A stretch of DNA of 64,000 nt from NCBI RefSeq assembly GCF_020329505.1, contig NZ_JAGKJJ010000034.1, forward strand, positions 1 through 64,000, written 5' to 3'. Positions 35,467 through 42,927 of the stretch are shown here, in pieces (within the stretch, counting starts at the first letter, position 1; each line of letters begins with the position of its first letter). The stretch comes from Bradyrhizobium semiaridum. GTDB lineage: Bacteria; Pseudomonadota; Alphaproteobacteria; Rhizobiales; Xanthobacteraceae. The translations under genes and the position numbers were made by a program. The notes beneath the pieces are model-generated. The model was given only the letters and a program-made list of their open reading frames with translations, searched no databases and had not been told where the DNA came from.

Positions 35467-36165
35467 TCACACCCCGAGATAGCGCTGCAACACTTCGGGC
35501 TGGGCCTTGATCTCCTGCGCCGGGCCTTCGTGGACGATGTGTCCGTTGTTGATGATGTAGATGCGCTGGGCGAGCGCGAGCGTTGCGGCGAGGTTCTGCT
35601 CCACCAGCACGATGGTCTGGCCGGCGTCGGCGAGGTCGCGGCAGGCCTTCATCAGATCGCGCACGATCACCGGCGCCAGCCCCTCGAACGGCTCGTCGAG
35701 CAGGATGATCTTGGGATCGCGCACCAGCGCACGGGCGATCGCCAACATCTGCTGTTCGCCGCCGGACAGGTCGGTGCCGCGATTGCCGCGGCGCTCCTTC
35801 AGCCGCGGGAACATTTCGTAGATGCGGTCCAGCGGCCAACGTTGCGAGGCGGTCAGGCCGGCGATCACGAGATTTTCCTCGACGCTGAGGCTGCCGAAGA
35901 TGCGGCGCTCCTCGTGGACCAGCTGCATGCCGGCCTGCGCGATCTTGTGGCTCTTCTTGCCTGATATCTCCGCGCCGTCGAATTTCACCGAGCCATTGCG
36001 CGGCGTCACCACGCCCATCAGGCTTTTCAGCGTCGTGCTCTTGCCGGCGCCGTTGCGGCCGAGCAGCGCCACGACCTCGTTACGCTCGACGCGCAGCGAG
36101 ACGTCGAACAGGATGTGGGAATCCCCGTAGTAGCTGTTCAGTCCGTTGACCTCGAGCAGGCTCAT
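35467..36165 (-). CDS. livF: Branched-chain amino acid-type ABC transporter ATPase
   Basis: A 232-residue ATP-binding subunit. Walker A is LLGRNGAGKSTTLKSLMG, the signature is TDLSGGEQQMLAIARAL and Walker B is DPKIILLDEPFEGLAP, then the LivF-typical ending (HIVHEGPAQEIKAQPEVLQRYLGV). It is the last gene of livK-livH-livMG-livF. Its ATG overlaps the livMG stop in ATGA, so translation is coupled. Confidence 0.94.
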   Translation of the reverse strand: MSLLEVNGLNSYYGDSHILFDVSLRVERNEVVALLGRNGAGKSTTLKSLMGVVTPRNGSVKFDGAEISGKKSHKIAQAGMQLVHEERRIFGSLSVEENLVIAGLTASQRWPLDRIYEMFPRLKERRGNRGTDLSGGEQQMLAIARALVRDPKIILLDEPFEGLAPVIVRDLMKACRDLADAGQTIVLVEQNLAATLALAQRIYIINNGHIVHEGPAQEIKAQPEVLQRYLGV

Positions 36166-38009
36166 GCGGCGAGCACTCCATGCACGCCGCCGAGATAGGC
36201 CTCCTGGACGGTCGAGTTGTTCTTGATCTCTTCGGGCGTTCCCTCGACCAGCACGCGGCCTTCCTGCAGCACGGTGACGCGCTCGGCGAGCTCGAACAGC
36301 GCATCCATGTCGTGGTCGATGATGATCATGGTGCGGCCCCGGCTGATCGATTTGAGCAGCTTCACGGTCTCGACGCGCTCGCGCGGGCTCATGCCGGCCA
36401 GTGGCTCGTCGAGCAACAGGAGACTCGGCGAGGTCGCCAGCGCCAGCCCGATCTCGAGCCGGCGCTTCTCGCCATAGGCGAGCTCGGCGACCGGCGTGTC
36501 GGTCCGGCGGGTCAGATTGACCAGCGCCAGCGTATGCTCGACGCGCTCGGCGAGGCCTGGAATGCTGTCGATGCTGCGGAACAGGTCGAGCTTGAACTTG
36601 CCGCGAAGTCCCGACAATGCCGCGATCACCAGATTTTCGCGCACGGTGAGGCCGGCGAACAGCTGGTTGACCTGGTAGCTCTTGGTCAGGCCGAGCTGAC
36701 AGACGTCGGTGACGTTCATCCCGGTGATGTCGCGGCCCTCGAAGGTGATGCTGCCCGAGGTCGGGTGAACCTCGCAGGTCAGCATCTTGAAGAAGGTCGA
36801 CTTGCCGGCACCATTCGGGCCGATGATGCCGCGCAGCTCGCCGTGATTGACCGTGAAGTCGATGTCGCTGTTGGCGAGCAGGCCGCCATAGCGCTTGGTC
36901 AGGCCCTTGGCCTGCAGGATCGGTCCCGAGGGCCGGTCGTCGGGGCGGTGCGGCGCCGGCATCGGCGCGGCGGCGATCTCACTGGCGGGGGCGGCGTCCG
37001 ATTGCGGTTCGCTCTCCACCGGCTTCCCCGCGCGGCGCTGGCCGGTCAGGAAGCTGTAGAGATCGACAATGCCGCCGATGATGCCGCGGCGCAGGAAACA
37101 CACCAGCAGCACGAACACAATGCCGAGCACCAGCTTCCAGGCGGCGCCGAGCCCGAGCGCGGCCTGCAAAAAGTCCTGCAGCGACAGCCAGACCGCGGCG
37201 CCGACCAAAGGCCCGAACAGCGTGCCGCGGCCGCCGATCGCGGTCTGCATCACAAGCTGGCCCGACGTGTCGAACATGAAGGCGTCCGGCGGCATGAAGG
37301 CTTGCAGCACGCCGAGCAGGCCGCCGGCAAAGCCGGCATAGGCGGCGGCGATCACGAACGCGGTCAGCTTGTAGCCGTGAATGTTGTGGCCGACCGCGGT
37401 CGCGCGCAGCGGATTGTCCCTGATCGCACTGAAGATCGCGCCGACCGGCGAGCGCACGATGCGCAGCGCAATCACGACGCCGAGGAAGTAGCAGAACGCA
37501 ATGAACTGGTAGAGCGACCAGCCGGTGGTGAAATGCAGCGTGGTGAAGCCGAGATTGAGGCTCGGCGTCGGCACCCCCGGCAGCCCGTTCTCGCCGCCGG
37601 TGAAATCCGACAGCGGATTGAACTCGACGAAGTAGAACACTTCGGCGATCGCGACCGTGATCATGGCGAAGTAGATGCCGGTGCGGCGCAGTGCGATCAG
37701 GCCGATCAGATAGCCGGTCGCGGCCGCTGCGATCATGCCGATGATCAGCGCGAGGATGACGTTCGGAAAACCGGCCCGGGTCAACAGGTACGCGGCGACG
37801 AAGCCGCCGGTGCCGTAGAACGCCGACTGGCCGAACGACAGCAGGCCGGTGAAGCCGAACAGGATGTCGAAGCCGAGTCCGAACAGGCCCCAGACCAGGA
37901 TGCGGTTGACGGTGTTGGGCGCAAATCCCAGCAGCGGCAGCACGAACGGCGCGGCGATCAGCGCGGCGGCCGTCAGGATCTCGATCAGATATCGGCGCTG
38001 CTTCAGCAT
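36162..38009 (-). CDS. Fused ABC permease-ATPase (LivM-LivG)
   Basis: 615 residues joining two subunits normally made apart. Residues 1 to about 320 are the LivM permease (about ten helices; DILFGFTGLLSFGQSAFYG and RDNPLRATAVGHNIHGYKL are its signatures). A Pro/Ala linker runs about 325-365. Residues about 366-615 are the LivG ATPase with GPNGAGKSTFFKML and a Walker B LLLLDEPLAGM. The signature loop reads LAYGEKRRLEIGLAL, as in LivG. Fusions of this kind are known. It lies 10 bases after livH and overlaps livF by 4. Confidence 0.92.
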   Translation of the reverse strand: MLKQRRYLIEILTAAALIAAPFVLPLLGFAPNTVNRILVWGLFGLGFDILFGFTGLLSFGQSAFYGTGGFVAAYLLTRAGFPNVILALIIGMIAAAATGYLIGLIALRRTGIYFAMITVAIAEVFYFVEFNPLSDFTGGENGLPGVPTPSLNLGFTTLHFTTGWSLYQFIAFCYFLGVVIALRIVRSPVGAIFSAIRDNPLRATAVGHNIHGYKLTAFVIAAAYAGFAGGLLGVLQAFMPPDAFMFDTSGQLVMQTAIGGRGTLFGPLVGAAVWLSLQDFLQAALGLGAAWKLVLGIVFVLLVCFLRRGIIGGIVDLYSFLTGQRRAGKPVESEPQSDAAPASEIAAAPMPAPHRPDDRPSGPILQAKGLTKRYGGLLANSDIDFTVNHGELRGIIGPNGAGKSTFFKMLTCEVHPTSGSITFEGRDITGMNVTDVCQLGLTKSYQVNQLFAGLTVRENLVIAALSGLRGKFKLDLFRSIDSIPGLAERVEHTLALVNLTRRTDTPVAELAYGEKRRLEIGLALATSPSLLLLDEPLAGMSPRERVETVKLLKSISRGRTMIIIDHDMDALFELAERVTVLQEGRVLVEGTPEEIKNNSTVQEAYLGGVHGVLAA

Positions 38010-38019
38010 GGAAAATCCG

Positions 38020-38895
38020 TCATTCGCGGCCCTGCGTGCCGAGCAGGCCGTGCGGCCGCAGCACCAGTACGAGCGTCATGGCCACGAACAGCATCACGTA
38101 GGCGTAGCCGGGGTTGAACATCGAGGTGATGCTGATGATCTCGCCGGCGATCAGGCCGCCGAGAATGGCGCCGGGAAACGAGCCGACGCCGCCGATCACG
38201 ACCACCACGAAGGTCTGGACCAGGATGTCGTCGCCGATGCCGGGGGTCAGCGACACCACCGGCGCGTTGACGATGCCGGCGAAGCCTGCCGCCATCGCGC
38301 CGATGCCGAACACGATCATGAAGACGCGGTAGACGTTGATGCCGAGCGAATCGACCATCACCGAATCCTCGATGCCGGCGCGCACGATCATGCCGAGCCG
38401 GGTGCGGTACAGCACCAGGAACAATCCGCCGAGCGCGACCGCGACGATGCCGACGACGGCGAGACGGTAGGTCGGATACAGCAGGAAGCCCAGCGAGGTG
38501 ATGCCCTGCAGCATCGCCGGCGGCGGCACGATCTGCGACTGGCTGCCGAACGCCAGCCGCACGATCTCGACGAAGCAGATGCCGAGGCCGAACGTCACCA
38601 GCAGCTGGTCCTCGTGCGGACGATGATAGAAATGCCGGATGATGATGCGCTCCATCGCGATGCCGAGCAGCATCACGAACAGCGATCCGGCGATCACGGC
38701 GAGGACGAACGACTCGGTGTAGCTGTAGGTCAGATAGCCGGCATAGCCGCCGATCATGAACATGGCGCCGTGGGCGAGGTTGAGCACCCCGAGCGTGCCG
38801 TAGATGATCGTCAGTCCTGAGGAGATCAGCGCCAGCAGCGCGCCGAGCGCCAGCCCGTTGAACAGTTGCGAGACGAAATTTGGCCAGTTGATCAT
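38020..38895 (-). CDS. livH: Branched-chain amino acid-type ABC transporter permease
   Basis: A 291-residue inner-membrane permease with about eight helices. LNLAHGAMFMIGGYAGYLTYSY and VVVIGGVGSFPGAILGGLIAGE are the LivH signatures, and the EAA-like loop RTRLGMIVRAGIEDSVMVDSLGINV fits. It is second in the operon, 113 bases downstream of the livK stop. The operon transports an amide or branched amino acid-like ligand that cannot be named here. Confidence 0.94.
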   Translation of the reverse strand: MINWPNFVSQLFNGLALGALLALISSGLTIIYGTLGVLNLAHGAMFMIGGYAGYLTYSYTESFVLAVIAGSLFVMLLGIAMERIIIRHFYHRPHEDQLLVTFGLGICFVEIVRLAFGSQSQIVPPPAMLQGITSLGFLLYPTYRLAVVGIVAVALGGLFLVLYRTRLGMIVRAGIEDSVMVDSLGINVYRVFMIVFGIGAMAAGFAGIVNAPVVSLTPGIGDDILVQTFVVVVIGGVGSFPGAILGGLIAGEIISITSMFNPGYAYVMLFVAMTLVLVLRPHGLLGTQGRE

Positions 38896-39008
38896 GGCGG
38901 CGGTTCACATGTCCCGTTCAATGACAGGGCAGCGTTGCGGGCGTCGCGACACAAAGCGGCGCCGCGCGGCAGGTCGCCCGCCCGCGGCGCCGAGTTGCCC
39001 GCGCATCA

Positions 39009-40364
39009 TCAGGTGTAGTCGCCGGGGTGGCAGCCGAATGCGTCCGGCTTCTGCATCAGCCCTTCGCCGGGGACGATTTCGACGACGTCGTAATAGTCCT
39101 CCTTGTTCTTCATGTCCTTCTGCTGCTTGCCGCGGACGATGATGACGGGGCGGACCGCCTGGTGATCCTCGGCGCGGTAGTGTACGTCGCCGACCAGCGA
39201 CGGCACGGTCTCGCCTTTTTCATAGGCCTTGATCACGTCTGGCGGATAGAAGCTGCCGGCCGCCTCGACCATGCGGGCCCAGTGCGCGAAGCTGACATAG
39301 GCGTTCTCGGCGCCCCATTCCGGCTTGTAGCCGTACTTCTTCTCGAACGCCTCGTTGAACATCTTGGCCAGCGGATACTTGTCCTCGATCGTCCACCAGT
39401 AGTCGGTCGCGGCATAGACGCCCTGCATCAGGCCGCCGGTCTCGCGGGCGATGAACGGCACCTGGTAGGGCACCACGAGCTTCATCTTGTCGAGCACGCC
39501 GAACTGCTTGGCCTGCTGCGTCGACAGCACCGCGTCATGGCCCCAGTTGACGTTGATCAAAACGTCGGCGCCGGAATTGGCGACGTTGAGCAGGTACGAC
39601 GAATAGTCGGGCGCGCCGAGCGGCGAGACCTGGTTGGTGACCGTGGTCCAGCCCGCCTGGGCCAGAAAGTCCTGCATCGACTTGGTGACGGTGTGGCCGT
39701 AGGTGTAGTCCGGCGTCAGGTAGGCGGCCTTCTTGTTCTTGCCGAACTCCTTGATCATGACCGGCGCGATCGCGGCGGCGGCGGTCTGGCCGAAGAAGTT
39801 CTGGCGGAAGCCGTAGCGCACGCAGTCCTTGCCGGTGGTGTCGTTGGAGCCGGAGATGCCGCAGACGAAGATCACCTTCTCGCGCTGCGCCAGCTTGTTG
39901 AGCGCGACTGCGACCGCGCTCGAGGTGCCGCCGGTGATCATCACCGCCTTGTTCTCGGTGATGAAGCGCTGCTGCGCCTGCACCGCTTCGTTCGGCTTGG
40001 CCGCGGAATCCGCGACGCCGTACTTCAATTCCTTGCCGAGCACGCCTTTGGAGGTCTTCGGCGAGATCTTCTTGATCAGCTCGTGGCCGCTGTTGATGTG
40101 CTCGATCGCGAGCTGATAGCCCTTCAGCTCGTCCTCGCCCTGCACCGCGTAGGTGCCGGTGCGCGGCACCGAGATGCCGATGAACACCGAGGCGCCGGAC
40201 GAGCCGGCGGGATAGGTGCCGATCGCGGCATGATCCTCGGCCCATGCCGAAGACGACATCGAGGCCGGCAACACCGACCCGCCGATCAGGCCCGCACCGG
40301 CTTGCAGCAGCGTGCGACGTGAAACGTTCAGGGCGCTGCCCGGCCGAAGGTCCTTGGTGCTCAT
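39009..40364 (-). CDS. livK: ABC transporter substrate-binding protein (LivK/urea-amide type)
   Basis: A 451-residue periplasmic binding protein. The N-terminus SRRTLLQAGAGLIGGSVLPA is a twin-arginine-like signal, cleaved near SSSAWA. The mature part has SVFIGISVPRTGTYAVQGEDELKGYQLAIEHIN, FVCGISGSNDTTGKDCVRYG and AYLTPDYTYGHTVTKSM of the Peripla_BP_6 family. A length above 400 is usual for amide or short-chain-amine receptors. GGAGGA precedes ATG 40364. It starts the leftward liv operon, 153 bases from a perfect 25-base inverted repeat. Confidence 0.93.
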   Translation of the reverse strand: MSTKDLRPGSALNVSRRTLLQAGAGLIGGSVLPASMSSSAWAEDHAAIGTYPAGSSGASVFIGISVPRTGTYAVQGEDELKGYQLAIEHINSGHELIKKISPKTSKGVLGKELKYGVADSAAKPNEAVQAQQRFITENKAVMITGGTSSAVAVALNKLAQREKVIFVCGISGSNDTTGKDCVRYGFRQNFFGQTAAAAIAPVMIKEFGKNKKAAYLTPDYTYGHTVTKSMQDFLAQAGWTTVTNQVSPLGAPDYSSYLLNVANSGADVLINVNWGHDAVLSTQQAKQFGVLDKMKLVVPYQVPFIARETGGLMQGVYAATDYWWTIEDKYPLAKMFNEAFEKKYGYKPEWGAENAYVSFAHWARMVEAAGSFYPPDVIKAYEKGETVPSLVGDVHYRAEDHQAVRPVIIVRGKQQKDMKNKEDYYDVVEIVPGEGLMQKPDAFGCHPGDYT

Positions 40365-40517
40365 CGCTCAGTATCCTCCAAATAATGATTGTTGGCGCGC
40401 ATGAATCATTCGCCGCCGAATCCATTCGATCGGTCACGTGATGCGCCGGCTGCACTGCGACAGCCTGTCGCCGCTACAATTCCCCAGCGGGACTTTAAGT
40501 CAATGTCACTTTCGTCG

Positions 40518-40542
40518 AATCATATCGGTCTACGATATGATT
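40518..40542. promoter_or_regulatory. Perfect inverted repeat, probable operator between livK and an alpha-CTD-like gene
   Basis: AATCATATCG (40518-40527), spacer GTCTA, then CGATATGATT (40533-40542): both arms of ten bases match exactly. It lies 153 bases before the livK start and 63 bases before the divergent gene at 40606. The AT-rich arms in GC-rich DNA suggest a dimeric regulator site. The nearby MarR protein (41224) is a candidate binder, by position only. Confidence 0.7.
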
Positions 40543-40605
40543 AATGTCGAGACACGATACATCGGCGGATTTACCGCACGCGTGCCGGTTGTGTAGTGAG
40601 GGGCG

Positions 40606-41091
40606 ATGATCGAAGACGATTCAGCTCGGGGGGAAGGTCCTGACAAAGCCGCGGCGACGCCGGGCGCCGCCGCAAGGCCGTGCCCGCTGAGCGTTCGTGC
40701 GCTCAACGTGCTGAAGGAGCTGGCGGTCGAGCTGCTTGACGACGTCCCGCCGAAGGCGGGCTGGGAGCCGCCGGACGAGTTGCTGCGCCGGCTGACCGCG
40801 CGGCATCTCGCTACCGCGCGCAATTGCGGCCGGCAGACCGCGCGCGAGATTCTCGATTGGGCTGAGACGCGCGGCATCGCGGTCCCTTCGCCGCACCACA
40901 CCGGCAAGTCGCTGTCGGAGGTATGGAGCAGCCTGATCGACCGCGCCTCGGCGGGGCGCCTCACCAAGGACGAGATCACCGAGGCGCTGGAGAAGTCGAT
41001 CCGCCGCCGCAGCCCGCGGATTCCGGTCGCGTTCCAGATTGTCCTGCTGAAGATCCTCAGCTCGGGCTACGATCAGCTGCCCCCGACTTGA
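40606..41091 (+). CDS. Free-standing RNA polymerase alpha-CTD-like protein
   Basis: A 161-residue protein with no catalytic motif. PLSVRALNVLKEL (27-39) and LTARHLATARNCGRQTAREI (63-82) plus LDWAETRGI follow the layout of the RpoA C-terminal domain (compare LTVRSANCLK and LKTPNLGKKSLTEIK of E. coli). DNA-contact positions line up: Arg31 with alpha R265, Asn34 with N268, Gly75 with G296, Thr78 with S299 and Glu81 with E302. The spacer between the two halves is about ten residues longer than in RpoA. The rest (95-161) is a helical tail of unknown role. GAGGGG precedes ATG. It could be a DNA-binding or polymerase-linked regulator of the divergent liv operon; that is inference. Confidence 0.6.
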   Translation: MIEDDSARGEGPDKAAATPGAAARPCPLSVRALNVLKELAVELLDDVPPKAGWEPPDELLRRLTARHLATARNCGRQTAREILDWAETRGIAVPSPHHTGKSLSEVWSSLIDRASAGRLTKDEITEALEKSIRRRSPRIPVAFQIVLLKILSSGYDQLPPT

Positions 41092-41223
41092 CTCCGCCGC
41101 TGCGACACTCGGCCCGTTGAAAACGCGGGCGTGGCGGTATCCTGAGGTGGTCCGTCTCGCCACGGCTTGGTAGATGTCGGCCGTCTCCGCCGCGCGCGCA
41201 GGGACGACTACAGGGACCATTGA

Positions 41224-41688
41224 ATGCCTCAACCAAGACCGCGACGCATGCCGACCGGCGCCACCAAGCGTGGCGCCGCCGCGGTCGATTACGAGGCGCT
41301 GGCCCGGTTCCGCTACCAGCTGCGGACGTTTCTCGCCTTCAGCGAAGAAGCGGCGCGGCAGGCCGGATTGACCCCGCAGCAGCACCAGGCGCTGCTCGGC
41401 ATTAAGGGGTTCGTCCGGCCGGGCCCCGCGACCGTCGGCGACATCGCGCGGTTTCTCCTGATCCGGCATCACTCGGCGGTCGAGCTGGTCAATCGCATGG
41501 TCAAGCTCGGGCTGATCGGCCGGGTCGCCGATCCCGACGATGCGCGGCGCGTTCGGCTCAAGCTGACCGCGAAGGGCGAGCAGAAGCTGCAAGCGCTTTC
41601 GAAGAAGAACATCGAGGAACTGCGCCGCGCCGCGAGCCCGGCGCTCCGCCGCCTGCTGAAATCATCGCCGCAGCCGAGCGGCTCCTAA
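41224..41688 (+). CDS. MarR-family transcriptional regulator
   Basis: A 154-residue winged-helix protein. RYQLRTFLAFSEEAARQAGLTPQQHQALLGIKG is the dimerisation and first helix part, TVGDIARFLLIRHHSAVELVNRM the recognition helix, and VADPDDARRVRLKLTAKG the wing. A basic N-terminal extension (PQPRPRRMPTGATKRG) precedes the domain. It reads away from the liv operon, 132 bases after the alpha-CTD-like gene. It may act at the inverted repeat at 40518; the ligand is unknown. ATG 41248 is an alternative start. Confidence 0.88.
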   Translation: MPQPRPRRMPTGATKRGAAAVDYEALARFRYQLRTFLAFSEEAARQAGLTPQQHQALLGIKGFVRPGPATVGDIARFLLIRHHSAVELVNRMVKLGLIGRVADPDDARRVRLKLTAKGEQKLQALSKKNIEELRRAASPALRRLLKSSPQPSGS

Positions 41689-41791
41689 AGCATGATCCGG
41701 AAATGTGCGAGGCGGTTTTCCGAAAGGATCATGCTTAAACAAAGAGCTAAAGCGCGATGGCGATTCAACAAAACCTCATCGCGCTTTAGCT
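41687..41791 (-). terminator. Double inverted-repeat terminator after prfA (repeat families G)
   Basis: A perfect 14-base inverted repeat, AGCTAAAGCGCGAT (41745-41758) with ATCGCGCTTTAGCT (41778-41791), overlaps the prfA stop and is followed leftward by CTTTGTTT. Next to it, AAAGCATGATCCGGAAA and CGAAAGGATCATGCTT (41687-41736) form a second hairpin. A worn form of the second is seen at 54374-54420. The pair ends prfA leftward and may end the marR message rightward. Confidence 0.75.
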
Positions 41792-42869
41792 ACGCCGCGG
41801 CGCCCTGGGCCGCGAGCTGCGCGGCCTGGTGCTCGGTGGTCAGCGCGTCGATCAACTCGTCCAGCGCTTCGCCCGCGATCACCTGCGGCAATTTATAGAG
41901 CGTCAGGTTGATGCGGTGGTCGGTGACTCGCCCTTGCGGAAAATTGTAGGTGCGGATGCGCTCGCTTCGGTCGCCGGAGCCGACCTTCTCCTTGCGGTCG
42001 GCCGAGCGCGCCGCCTCGACGCGTTGCCGCTCGGCGTCATAGATGCGCGAGCGCAGGATGTTCATCGCCGACGCCCGGTTTTTGTGCTGCGAGCGGCTGT
42101 CCTGCATCATCACCACGATGCCGGTCGGAATGTGGGTGATGCGGATCGCCGATTCCGTCTTGTTGACGTGCTGGCCGCCGGCGCCGCCGGCGCGCATGGT
42201 CTCGATCCGCAAATCGGTGTCCTTGATATCGACGTCGACATCCTCAACCTCCGGCAGCACGGCGACCGTCGCGGCCGAGGTGTGGATGCGGCCCTGCGTC
42301 TCGGTGTCGGGCACGCGCTGCACGCGGTGCACGCCGGATTCGAATTTCAGCTTTGCAAACGCGCCGCGGCCCTGCACCTCGGCAATGATTTCCTTGAAGC
42401 CGCCGACGGTGCCCTCGCTGGCCGAGATCACCTCGACCTTCCAGCCCTGCAAGGACGCGAACCGCTCGTACATCCGGAACAGGTCGCCGGCGAACAGCGA
42501 GGCCTCGTCGCCGCCGGTGCCGGCGCGGATTTCCAGCACCACGTTGCGATCGTCCATCGCGTCCTTGGGCAGCAGCGCGACGCGGATCTTCTGCTCGAGC
42601 TCGCCGATGCGCGCCTGCAGCGTCTCCAGCTCGGCCTCCGCCATGGCGCGCATCTCGGGATCCTCGGCAGCATCCGCCAGCAGCGCCTCGGCGCCGGCAA
42701 GCTCGGTCCGGGCCGACCGATATTCTTTCACCGCATCGATCAGCGGGTTGAGCTCGGCGAGCTCGCGCGTGATCTGCACATAGCGGTCGGAGTTGATCTG
42801 TCCCAGGAGCTCGGCTTCGAGCGAGGCGTGATGGGCGAGGAGGATGTCGAGCTTGGCTTCGGGTAGCAT
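41790..42869 (-). CDS. prfA: Peptide chain release factor 1
   Basis: A 359-residue class I release factor for UAA and UAG stops. The catalytic GGQ is in RAGGAGGQHVNKTESAIRITH, and the codon-recognition region includes RVPDTETQGRIHTSAATVA (the PxT-type site is PDTET, preceded by VQR). GRVTDHRINLTLYKLPQVI is the conserved C-terminal part. ATG 42869 matches the usual start MLPEAKLDIL. In this lineage prmC usually follows prfA directly; here they are 7 kb apart. ptsP ends 58 bases upstream. Confidence 0.97.
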   Translation of the reverse strand: MLPEAKLDILLAHHASLEAELLGQINSDRYVQITRELAELNPLIDAVKEYRSARTELAGAEALLADAAEDPEMRAMAEAELETLQARIGELEQKIRVALLPKDAMDDRNVVLEIRAGTGGDEASLFAGDLFRMYERFASLQGWKVEVISASEGTVGGFKEIIAEVQGRGAFAKLKFESGVHRVQRVPDTETQGRIHTSAATVAVLPEVEDVDVDIKDTDLRIETMRAGGAGGQHVNKTESAIRITHIPTGIVVMMQDSRSQHKNRASAMNILRSRIYDAERQRVEAARSADRKEKVGSGDRSERIRTYNFPQGRVTDHRINLTLYKLPQVIAGEALDELIDALTTEHQAAQLAAQGAAA

Positions 42870-42927
42870 GGCGGTATCTCGAAAATTGCGTCGGGCACGA
42901 AGGGCGGGGCAAGCGACGGCAGCGTCG

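Noticed and set aside
36180..38117. 645-codon open frame on the + strand
   Set aside because: It is antisense to the LivM-LivG gene, whose membrane and ATPase motifs are clear. The antisense product is His/Arg/Asp-rich low complexity typical of GC-rich shadow frames.
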